From Eurosta solidaginis (taxonomy: Eukaryota > Arthropoda > Insecta > Diptera > Tephritidae), in contig NW_027136915.1 in assembly GCF_040869045.1 (NCBI RefSeq), positions 124,001 through 188,000 on the forward strand: a stretch of DNA of 64,000 nucleotides, read 5' to 3'. The position numbers were made by a program, and so were the translations under genes. The first letter of the stretch is position 1, and every line of letters begins with the position of its first letter. The notes under the pieces were generated by a model. That model was not told the origin of the DNA. It searched no databases and saw nothing but the letters and a program-made list of their open reading frames with translations. Positions 43,871 through 52,934 of this stretch are shown here, one piece after another.

Positions 43871-44278
43871 CATCTGGTGATTGGGTGTCTCCTATTTCGG
43901 ACCAGTAGGGTTAATCCAGAAATGGGTCTTCATATTCGTCGGGAGAATATCGCTCGTTTCCCATAGCGTTGATACGCTGAAGTTTTTGGGTAGGAGCCTG
44001 AGTGGAGGTCCTATTAGTATAAGGTCTCTTATACTGTTGTTGTGGTTGGGCGAAGTTGTTGGCTTGTTGCCGTTGCAAGGATGCCTGATTGGATATGTTA
44101 TTAGCATAAGGTCTCTTATGCTGTTGTTGTGATGGGCGAAAGTGTTGGCTTGTTGACGGGACCGCTTTTGATAAGAATTTTGATAATTTAAACTATTTCC
44201 CTGGTGGAATGCTCGTTTATGGTTGAATGGCTCGGAGTTATTAGTTCTTGTTTGAGGATTTTGCCTGAAACAAGAGGA

Positions 44279-45004
44279 TCACTGATCTATTTCCATCGGG
44301 ACAAGATATTGTACTGAATTGTTTGATCGATTCGGTTGAGGCCAAGTGTTAGACGATGGAGCACTTTGATACAATTGTGGTAATCTTCCCGAGGCATATG
44401 TATGTGTGAACTCGTATCGTTCACGATTATGTTGCAACTCTTGCGCTGCGGCAAGTGCACTGGGAAGGTCAGGTGGATTTGCAGAAAAAAGGGTATCACA
44501 AAGTGGGTGCTTGAGACCAGAAATAAAAACCCTTAAAGCATTTTCCTTTGCCATTACATTAAATGCATGAGTGAGTTGCTCATTGCTGCTATATTTCATT
44601 ATATTTTGATTCAAAATCAATGTCAGTTGTCTATCAACTGCATCATAATATTCACTAATAGACATTTTACCCTGCCTCAAGGTGTTGATTTGGTTCTCTA
44701 ATATGTGGAGTGGTCTTTTATCCGCATATAACTGGTCCAACTTTGTTATGATAGCTTTAAAATTTAGTGGGGTGTTAAAGGCGCTAAGATTTTCATTAGC
44801 AGCTGAAGCTATTTTGTTGCGCAAAATACCCATGGCAATATAATAAGGCTCCGAGCCCTCAGTATAATAACTTATCGCGAATCTAGCTGTTTCTCTCCAT
44901 GCTGGGTATTCAGAAAATTTTCCCCTAAATTCCGGCAGAGACTTAACTAAATTAAGGTCCATGTGGGGGGGCTTGTTTTTTTTATTGTTGCCTACAAGTA
45001 CCAC
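44279..45004 (-). pseudogene. 17.6-like gag
   Basis: 241 codons. VKSLPEFRGKFSEYPAWRET, EPYYIAMGILRNKIAS, LDQLYADKRPLHILENQI, SISEYYDAVDRQLTLIL and VFISGLKHPLCDTLFS match gag of the 17.6/297/gypsy branch. A tail with PMEIDQ ends in TGA at 44279, after which 44278-43871 looks like a further gag or spacer segment with shifted frames and no visible knuckle. The frame itself is open; the relation to protease is broken. Confidence 0.78.
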
Positions 45005-45946
45005 TTATGTTGCATTCAGTGAGGGGCAGCTAGAGCTTTCACCTTGCATTGTGGCACGTTGTCGCTTACTCTACTTACCACTCATACTTTTGTACGTGTC
45101 TATGTGTGTGTATCACACTGCATTGAAATGTTTGTTCGCTGCTCGCTCATTCAATGTGAAGGATCTTTCCAAAATATAAATCTTTTAGTTAATTTTTAAT
45201 CGCCTAGTTACTCTAAATATCTTTCTGCAATACACTTAAAAAAATGATTTTTAAACATAAATTTTTTCTTACATATGTATATATGCTGCTAGAATTTCTG
45301 GTTCTTTCCTCTCTCGTTCGATAAAGTTGGGTTTGGCCGCTTCCACATCCCATTGGTATTTGAATATAGTTAATATTGCTTAGGTTTACATCGCTTATAT
45401 TTAATTTTCAAAATTTTGCTTTGTTTTTAGTTGTTTTTAACGCAAAGGTTTCTATAGGGTACACATTTATTTTTGTGTCGAACACTTAAGGATATTCGCC
45501 CTTCGTTTTTCTTAAGATCCTCTTAAAAGGATTTAAAATTTTCTTAACGATTTTTTTGCAGTCACAATTTAATACCTTATTCATTTACGACTTGTATCTT
45601 TAATTAAATTCTATTCAATTTATCGAATTCGAAAATAAAAATTTTAATTTCCATAAGGATATTTTTCAAATATGCTTCCGCACACATTCACTATTTAATC
45701 CTTTTATTCGAAAGGATATTTTTTAGCTAGTTATTGTTTATTTATTATTTTTGTTACACTTTTCCACTTTTGAAAATTCAATAGTTTTTCCTCTTTATAA
45801 GGATAATTTATGAATAGTTAAGTTTTTAATTTTTTACACTTACCTTTTGTAAGGATATCAAATTTTATTTTCTGCTAAGTCACTATCATTTTTTAAGGAC
45901 ATTTATTTTTTCACAGGACACTTGGTTCTTTTCCTAGTTGGGCGCT
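45005..45946 (-). other. Leader of the 17.6-like element
   Basis: No ORF. The primer-binding site beside the LTR reads AGCGCCCAACTAGGAA on the minus strand, one base off the TGGCGCCCAAC of tRNA-Lys-primed elements. The word AAGGAYATTT recurs about seven times between 45488 and 45900. Confidence 0.6.
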
Positions 45947-46938
45947 AGTTAAGCAAGTCATATTGCTTATTCCAAATAAAACACAAACTTTATTTTATAT
46001 GAGTTAATCACTTTTATTTAATAAATTAAATTGGTTGCTTTGCAATCTTATTTTACTTCCAAAGAAGAACTGCCTTTGAAGGGCGATGATACCGCCTTAA
46101 ATACCCTTGTGATCAGCGGTATTCACCTGTTGATGTTTTTGTGCAGAAAAAGGTCGTTATGATGCTATTGCTAGCAACTTAGCAACAGAATTGTATTGCT
46201 TCGGAAGTGCATCAGTCATATCAAGGCATAACCTGTTGTACCGCTGGCCTACCTACCAAGCTCGTCAACCAAACTTTGCTTGCTATGCAGTGGATGGTAA
46301 AGCGGGCAATGCTTATGTGCTGTATGCCCATCATGTTGTTATGCAGAATAGGACGCTTTGATGTTATTTCTAGCGACCTAGCAACAGAGTTGTGCTGATC
46401 AGACGCACATCACTTCATATCGCGGCGTAGGCTGCTGGCCTACCTGACAAGCTTGTCAACCAAGCTTTGCTTGCTATGCAGTGGGTGGTAAAGCAGGCAA
46501 TGCTTATGTGCTGAATGTCCAGCCTGCTGTTGCTAAGATCAGTGCAAGCGGCGATCACCCTTTGTTGTGATAATAAACGAGCTCACGCATATGATATTGC
46601 TATGCTGATTATAATATCATATCTGGTTTGTTAGGCAAAGGGAGGGAGCGGGTTGTGGGTTGCTGTTGGGCTGCGTACCCGACTCGTGCAATTGTTCTTG
46701 CTATGCTGTGATGTCAGGCATTTAGGCAAGTTATGTTTCTAATGTAGTTGGATTGTTGGTAAGCTGCATCAACTGACTTACGACGCTTTAGTTTTCTGTT
46801 GCCCTGGTATTGCCTATTTCTGCAGCAGGTTATATGCAAGGAAATGCCTTTGTTATGTAGGTTGTGGTATCATACCTTAACTTGCAGCAGGTGATATGCA
46901 AGGAAATGCCTTTGTTATGTAGGTGGTGGTATCATACC
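45947..46938 (-). repeat. 5' LTR of the 17.6-like element, outer tip missing
   Basis: 992 bp, starts AGTTAAG. The outer end stops at gtggtatcatacc and lacks the final TTAACT present in the left copy, so the extreme end has been lost or replaced. Confidence 0.85.
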
Positions 46939-46967
46939 AAAACTTTCATAATATTATCAGTGGCGTT

Positions 46968-47085
46968 GGGGGGGGGGGGGGGGGGGTACAATCGCTTCCC
47001 AAGGCAGTCGGTTCTATGTACCGGAGCGACTCGGAATTTTTCCCGACCAAGGACTGTTATCTCAATGTAACCCCTTTTGGAGAAA
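46968..47085 (+). mobile_element. LINE-J 5'-end fragment behind a poly(G) run
   Basis: A run of 19 G (46968-46986) and six bases precede cgcttcccaaggcagtcggt (46993), the exact 5' start of LINE-J copies 2 and 3. Only about 93 bases of LINE-J are present, up to taacccctttt, after which LINE-L resumes. A normal LINE insertion keeps its 3' end, so this is anomalous. Confidence 0.75.
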
Positions 47086-47270
47086 ATTACTTTTAACATA
47101 CCTCAGCGTAATCTTCTAGCTTTCTACCTTTTTATGGCGTTAGTTGTAGAACTAATTATTCGCGTAATGCTCCTCTTGTGCTAGCCCTGATTAAATTTAA
47201 TTTCATCTCGAGTTCTATCCAATTTGATTTTTCACTTTCGAAAAGTGTTTTTTCTAAGATTCTAAATACT
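47086..47270 (+). pseudogene. LINE-L 3' end
   Basis: Translation gives YGVSCRTNYSRNAPLVLALI and SIQFDFSLSKSVFSKIL then stop near 47267: the extreme C-terminus typical of CR1-group RT proteins. It is separated from 37588-38159 by the 17.6-like element and the LINE-J fragment. Confidence 0.65.
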
Positions 47271-47900
47271 GTTAAAATGGGGCTGAAATTCCGAAAATTA
47301 TATATATACTATATAAATATATATTATATATACCATCATCTATATACTATATATACCACCGATCTTTATGATTTTTTTAGACAACAATATATGCTACATA
47401 CGTAAGCATTCGTTGAAATTTGAAGCCTGTGGCTCTTAAAATAGGCCAGTAATTACGAAAAGTTTCTTATCTGAACAATCGGTTGTGAGGATATATACTA
47501 TATATACGACCGATCTCATCAATTTTTTCAGCAACAATATGTGCAATGCACGAAAGTATATGGCGAAGTTTGAAGCTCCAATCTGATAAATTGAGGAAGA
47601 TATGACAAAAATCCTCTTTTTCTGAAAAGTCGGTTGTATGGAGGATATATGCTATAGTCGTCCGATCCGGCCGGTTCCGACAAATGTCTAATCGGACACC
47701 CAAGTACACCCGCTCACCAAATTTTATCAAGATATCTCAAAAATTGAGGGACTAGTTTGCATACAAACAGACAGACGGACATGGCTAAATCAACTCAGCT
47801 CTTCATCCTGATTATTTCGGTATACTTAATGGTGGGTCTATCTATTTTCCTTTAAGGACTTGCAATTTTCGGATTCGTGACGAAATTAATATACCATTTC
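47271..47900 (+). repeat. DINE-1/Helentron-like 3' portion
   Basis: Two units of the array are followed by a non-tandem end containing acagacagacggacatggct (47767-47786), a word characteristic of the 3' half of DINE-1/INE-1-type Helentron derivatives in Diptera. The end is diffuse near 47900. Minus-strand frames are shadows. Confidence 0.6.
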
Positions 47901-48055
47901 ATTTTCATGAAAGTTTAAAAATAGGTTGGTACTTTGTGTGACGATTCAAAGCTTCACGTTTTTTGTGGTCTGAATGTAAAACCTGTGACTATGAATCACG
48001 TATTTCGACAATCTATGACGTAAGCGTAACTATTTGATGAAATTTGATGAATTTT
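47901..48055. other. Short unassigned spacer
   Basis: AT-rich, partly resembling the end of the DINE-like element. No other feature is seen. Confidence 0.3.
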
Positions 48056-48356
48056 GAAGCTTCTAGCCGTAAAACAGGGGGAAAAATGACAATTTATATG
48101 GGGTATATAATATATATACCACCGATCTTTATGATTTTTTCAGACAATAATATATGCTATATACGTAAGCATTTGGTGAAATTTGAAGCTTCTAGCTGTT
48201 AAAACGGGGCAGAAATTGCGCAAAGTTTCTTATCTGAACAATCGGTTGTATGAGATATATACTATGTATACCACCGATCTGTATGATTTTTTCAGACAGC
48301 AATATATGCTATACACGTAAGAATTTGGTGAAATTTGAAGCTTCTAGCTGTTAAAA
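48056..48356 (+). repeat. DINE-like array, two units
   Basis: Words agcttctagctgttaaaa, gcagaaattgcgcaaagttt and ccgatctgtatgattttttc recur at the 150-base period. It stops abruptly at 48356. Confidence 0.75.
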
Positions 48357-48660
48357 GGAGATTTTTCTCACCTCTCTAATTAATGTATAATACGTTTGTT
48401 TCTGTTCTCTTTAAGTATTACGCTTGGATGATGAAATTTCTTCGGTAGCTGAGCAGTCTCAGATCGCGACGCTTGAAAAACCGCTGCCCATCAAAGACTC
48501 GGCAAAATAAAAAAAAAAAGTTATTATATATATATATATAAATTGATCGCGTGAACAGGATTAGCCTTGTTTCATTGGGCCCCTTGAGGGCAGCGCGCTG
48601 CCCTAACGTCCATTAAAAAAATAAAGAAAACCAAACAAAAAAAAAAAAAATTGCAAAAAA
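48357..48660 (+). mobile_element. Two poly(A)-ended fragments
   Basis: First piece (48357-48522): a pyrimidine tract with AG at about 48413, then an open segment reading LRLDDEISSVAEQSQIATL to a TAA at about 48508, followed by 11 A. Second piece (about 48541-48660): ends ccattaaaaaaataaag and a run of 14 A. Both look like 3' ends of retrotransposed sequences; the first could be part of a host transcript. Families unknown. Confidence 0.4.
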
Positions 48661-48907
48661 AATATATATATACTATATATACCATCATATATATATTATA
48701 TATATCTCCGATCTCCATGATTTTTTCACAAAACAATATATACTATATACGTAAGCAATCGGTGAAATTTGAAGCTTATAGCTTTTAAAATTGGGTAGAA
48801 ATTGCGAAAAGTTTCTTGTCTGAACAATCGATTGTATAAGATATATACTATATATACCACCGGTCTCTATGATTCTTTCAGACAACAATAAATGCTATTA
48901 ACATAAG
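48661..48907 (+). repeat. DINE-like unit, interrupted by a MITE
   Basis: Same unit words (tatatactatatatacca, tgattttttcac, acgtaagc, gaaatttgaagc). The unit is cut at acataag (48907) and resumes at 49217. Confidence 0.75.
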
Positions 48908-49216
48908 CCGGGGTGGGCGTGAGCTTAGCATCTGCTAAGCGACCATATATGTATACGATAAACGAGAGCACAATGGCTACTTCGTCAAAATCAACGACAG
49001 CTCTTTAGTTTGATTTCGATGGTCGTAGAGTGAGGAAGTGTCGCACGCGCTCTTAAAACAAAGTACCCAAGAGTGCGTGTGACACGTGGTCACCGTTCAA
49101 GCATTGAAATCAAACTAAATAAAGAATTGATTTTGCTTTCGTGCTCGCTACGCGTTCGTGTTTACTAACACATTCTCAATTTGGTAACAGTGTAAATGTA
49201 GTGGTGCGCACCGCTG
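48908..49216. mobile_element. hAT-like MITE
   Basis: 309 bp with imperfect inverted ends: CCGGGGTGGGCGTGAG on the left and CAGCGGTGCGCACCAC on the right (reverse complement), about 10 of 16 matching. It is flanked by AACATAAG / CACATAAG, an 8-bp duplication with one mismatch, the hAT signature. A long subterminal inverted match is also visible (tagtttgatttcgatggt near 49008 against attgaaatcaaacta near 49105). No transposase. Confidence 0.6.
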
Positions 49217-49499
49217 CACATAAGCATTTGGTGAAATTTGAACATATCTAAACGATTTTTAAGATAAATATAAAATAAACAAGTAAGAACGGGACTGTCT
49301 TCGGCTGTGCCGAATTCTTCATACCTTTCATGAATGGGGCTGAACAATAATTTTATCCTGTTCGTAATCTCCGAATAATCGGATGTATAAGATAAGAAAT
49401 ATATAGTGAACAGATCTGCATACCTAAACGATTTTGAAGATAAATATAAAATAAAAAAAAGTAAGGAAGGCTAAGTTCGGGTGTAACCGAACATTACAT
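49217..49499 (+). repeat. Two tandem DINE/Helentron-like 5' ends
   Basis: After the end of a unit, cata-ctaaacgatttt-aagataaatataaaataaa occurs twice (about 49242 and 49430). Each is followed by aagtaag and a short hairpin: TTCGGCTGTGCCGAA (49300-49314) and GTTCGGGTGTAACCGAAC (49475-49492). A 5' hairpin of TTCGG...CCGAA type is the hallmark of DINE-1-like elements. Confidence 0.6.
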
Positions 49500-50653
49500 A
49501 CTCAGTTGAGAGCTATGCAGACAAAATAAGGGAAAATCGTAGTAAAATGAACCTAGGGTAACCCTGGAATGTGTTTGTATGACATGTGTATCAGATGGAA
49601 AGTATTAAAGAGTATTTTAAGAGGGAATGGGCCATAGTTCTATAGATGGACGCCATTTAGGGATATCGCCATATCGGTGGACCAGGGCTGACTCTAGAAT
49701 TTGTTTGTTCGATATGGGTATCAAATGAAAGTGTAAATGAGTATTTTAAAAGGCAGTGGGCCTAAGTTCTATAGGCGAACGCCTTTTCGAGATATCGCTA
49801 TAAAGGTGGACCAGGGGTGACTCTAAAATATGTTTGTATGATATGGATATCAAATGAAAGGTGTTAATGAGTATTTTAAAAGGGAGTGGGCCTTAGTTCT
49901 ATGGGTGGACGCCTTTTCGAGATATCGCCATAAAAGTGGACCAAGGGTGACTCTAGAATGCATTTGTACAATATGGGTATCAAACGAAAAGTGTTAATGG
50001 GTATTTTAAAAGGGAGTGGGCCGTAGTTCTATGGGTGGACGCCTTTTCGAGATATCGCCATAAAGGTGGACCAGGGGTGACTCTAGAATTTGTTTGTACG
50101 ATATGGGTATCAAATGAAAGGTGTTAATGAGTATTATAAAAGGGAGTGGGTCTTAGTTCTATAGGTGGACGCCATTTCGAGATATCGCCATAAAGGTAGA
50201 TCAGGGGTGACTCTAGAATTTGTTTGTACGATATGGGTATCAAATGAAAGACGTTAATGAGTATTTTAAAAGGGCATGGGCCTTAATTCTATAGGTGAAC
50301 GCCTTTTCGAGATATCGCCATAAACGTGGACCAAGGGTGACTCTAGAATGCATTTGTACAATATGGGTATCAAACGAAAAGTGTTAATGAGTATTTTAAA
50401 AGGGAGTGGGCCGTAGTTCTATGGGTGGACGCCTTTTCGAGATATCGCCATAAAGGTGGACCAGGGGTGACTCTAGAATTTGTTTGTACGATATGGGTAT
50501 CAAATGAAAGGTGTTAATGAGTATTATAAAAGGGAGTGGGTCTTAGTTCTATAGGTGGACGCCTTTTCGAGATATCGCCATAAAGGTAGATCAGGGGTGG
50601 CTCTAGAATTTGTTTGTACGATATGGGTATCAAATGAAAAGTGTTAACGAGTA
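49500..50653 (+). repeat. 130-bp satellite array, left block
   Basis: About nine units of 130 bp share gactctagaatttgtttgta, gatatgggtatcaaatgaaa, ttttaaaagggagtgggcc and cgccttttcgagatatcgcc. Offsets between ctctagaat words at 50081, 50211 and 50341 are exactly 130. It lies directly after the DINE-like hairpin, so it may be that element's internal array. The unit is not a multiple of three and the frames are chance. Confidence 0.9.
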
Positions 50654-51298
50654 TGTTCAGGCCACCAGCCTAAATATTCGCTACCACCCTAATGCACATT
50701 TTTTGGCAATATTATTATTTACCGGTAACGGCCCACCCCTGCCGAGCGCTAACTTCAAAGGGGAAAAACTCGTCGAAAGTTGGCTATCGGCAGGTGGTGC
50801 GGACCTTTTTCGTTTTTAAATTTTTTTTTTCTATTTTGAAACGTTCACGAGCCAGCAACTAGCCCCAGGTGAGTAGTATAACCCAACCATTTTCAACATT
50901 TTCCATTTTTACTAAGTTGCGATTTTGTCATTGTAATTAATATTCGCAAATTAATAGTTTCCATAAATGTGAATTTACCAAGAGTGAATTGTCGATTTCA
51001 TAAATTTTGCTCTTTAATCAATATAACTTTTTCTGAAGCTTTAACGCGCTCATCCATGCGCATTTGGATTAATAACATTAGAATTGTACGCTTTGAATTG
51101 CGAGTATACTGTTAAATAATTAGCTTTCCTGACGAACAGGAAGTCTGTGAGTGCTTCACCTGCATGAACAAATATTGTGAAATATTTATCTTTTATAAAT
51201 AAATTGTAACTACTCGGTATTAATTCTTCTCTTTTTATTTCTTATATTTGCGTGCGATAGCGCCCTACGACACGGGTGCCACATTCCCTCCGCAAACA
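50654..51298. mobile_element. Solo LTR (BEL-like) in the satellite
   Basis: 645 bp, starts TGTTCAGGCCACC and ends CCGCAAACA, flanked by GAGTA (50649-50653) and GAATA (51299-51303), a 5-bp duplication with one change. Its first 60 bases resemble the LTR at 56425 (TGTTTAGGCC, GCCTAAAT, CACCCTAAT). AATAAA-type signals lie near 51200. No internal region. Confidence 0.72.
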
Positions 51299-52035
51299 GA
51301 ATATTTTAAAAGGGAGTGGGCCTTAGTTCTATAGGTGGATGCCTTTTCCCAATATCGTTATAAAGGTGGACCAGGATTAACTCTAGAATGCTTTTGTACA
51401 ATATGAGGATCAAACGAAAGGTGTTAATAAGTATTTTAAAAGGGAATGGGCCTTAGTTCTATGGGTGGACGCCTTTTCGGGATATCACCATAAACGTGGA
51501 CCAGGGGTGACTCTAGAATGCTTTTGTACAAATTGGGAGTCAAACGAAAGGTGCGAATAAGTATTTTAAAAGGGAATGGGCCTTAGTTCTATGGGTGGAC
51601 GCCTTTTCGGGATATCAACATAAACGTGGACCAGGGGTGACTCTAGAATGCGTTTGTACAATATGGATATCAAATGAAAAGTGTTAATGAGTATTTTAAA
51701 AGGGAGTGGGCCTTAGTTATATAGGTGGACGCCTTTTCGAGATACCGCCATAAAGGTGGACCAGGGGTGAATCTAGAATTTTTTTGTACGATATGAGTAT
51801 CAAATGAAAGGTGTTAATGAGTATTTTAAAAGGGAGTGGGTCTTAAATCTATAAATGGATGCCTTTTCGAGATATCGCCATAAACGTGGACAAGGGGTGA
51901 CTCTAGAATGCGTTTGTACAATATCGGTATCAAACGAAAGGTGTTGATGAGTATTTTAAAACGGAGTGCGCCTTAGTTCTATAGGTGGACGCCTTTTCGA
52001 GATATCACCATAAAGGTGGATCAGGGGTGACTCTA
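51299..52035 (+). repeat. 130-bp satellite array, middle block
   Basis: About five and a half units that continue the array after the solo LTR and end at the LINE-J insertion. Confidence 0.9.
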
Positions 52036-52058
52036 CGCTTCCCAAGGCAGTCGGTTCT

Positions 52059-52800
52059 ATGTACCGGAGCGACTCGGAATTTTTCCCGAAAAGGATTGTC
52101 ATTTCAGTGTAACCCCATTTAATTTGTTGCGTCCCTCCCACAAATTGTCATCCTCCCAGCAGCTACTTGCAGCAGGACTGCTCCATATTCTCTTGCTCCG
52201 GGAAGGTATCGAATCCAACCCGGGTCCGTCTCCTTACCCCGGTCCTGAGACATGCATCTGCCGGAAAAGAATCTTTTTAGGATGGTCATACTCTGTTCAG
52301 TGTGTCTCGTGTAAGGGATGGTTGCATCGGACAGGTAGTTCTGGGCTTGATCCCAAAACCCGACGTCCACGTAACTTTTATAAATCTTTTGTGGCTCCTT
52401 GCTGTTGACGCCCAAGGGCGTCCCGTTGTCTACGTCTAAGCGCCCTCTACTATCTTCCAGCAGCCCCGCTGCTCTGCAAGCCACAACAAGTACCCGCTGC
52501 TGCTCGCACCCCACGGCGCCAACAACTCAAACAGCTGCTACCATTCATAACTACAATCTTCGTAGTAGAGTCGGAAGCAATGCTGAGCAACAGCCCCTGC
52601 CCCCGTCTTCTCCTCCCCCCTCTTTTCCGGCAGCAATCGTGTAGTCCCTACCTCCGTTTGCACCGTTTGCCAGCACAGAATATATATGTTTGCGACATCC
52701 GCCCTATGCAGCTCCTGCCTGGGTTGGTGCCACTTTCCTAGATGTTCTGGTCTCCGCGACGGCAACCCCCCGACGGATTTCATCGCGCCATGTTTCCAGG
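52059..52800 (+). pseudogene. LINE-J copy 3 N-terminus: 2A-like motif and two PHD-like fingers
   Basis: The ATG equivalent to copy 2 is at 52059; a one-base deletion near 52090 shifts the frame. In the open frame the hydrophobic LLAAGLLHILLL leads into RE-GIESNPGP (52205-52228). Finger 1: C-I-C (about 52257), then VQCVSCKGWLHRTGSSGL and FVAPCC. A stop follows at 52406, where copy 2 has Ser. Finger 2 in another frame (about 52655-52795): CTVCQHRIYMF, CSSCLGWCHFPRCSGL and DFIAPC. The two fingers share the C-x2-C-x-G-W-x-H...C-S-G-L...F-x-A-P-C plan, so the region is an internal duplication. PHD-like fingers bind chromatin or RNA in related ORFs; the role here is inferred. Confidence 0.68.
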
Positions 52801-52934
52801 TCGCAAACCCGGGTACCCCAATGCTTGCCCAAGGACGCCCAGTCTCAGGGCCACAACAGAAATTGCGTCCTCGCCTTCCTCAACCCAGGCGTAGTCACCC
52901 GTCACTTACCCCCAAAGTGGCGACGTCTCCCCCC

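Larger units (their letters stand above)
38160..46938 (-). mobile_element. Ty3/gypsy element, 17.6/297-like, defective
   Basis: Minus-strand order from the right: 5' LTR (45947-46938), primer-binding site, leader, gag, protease, RT, RNase H, integrase, a 1.7-kb AT-rich 3' region, polypurine tract (reverse complement of 39162-39178) and 3' LTR (38160-39161). Gag and pol resemble the 17.6/297/errantivirus branch of insect Ty3/gypsy. No envelope ORF is readable. An RT deletion, frameshifts and a catalytic change make it inactive. It sits inside LINE-L. Confidence 0.88.

Noticed and set aside
51956..52141. Minus-strand frames of 60-70 codons in the satellite (also 56087-56302)
   Set aside because: The 130-bp unit is not divisible by three, so frames cannot persist across units; chance openings.
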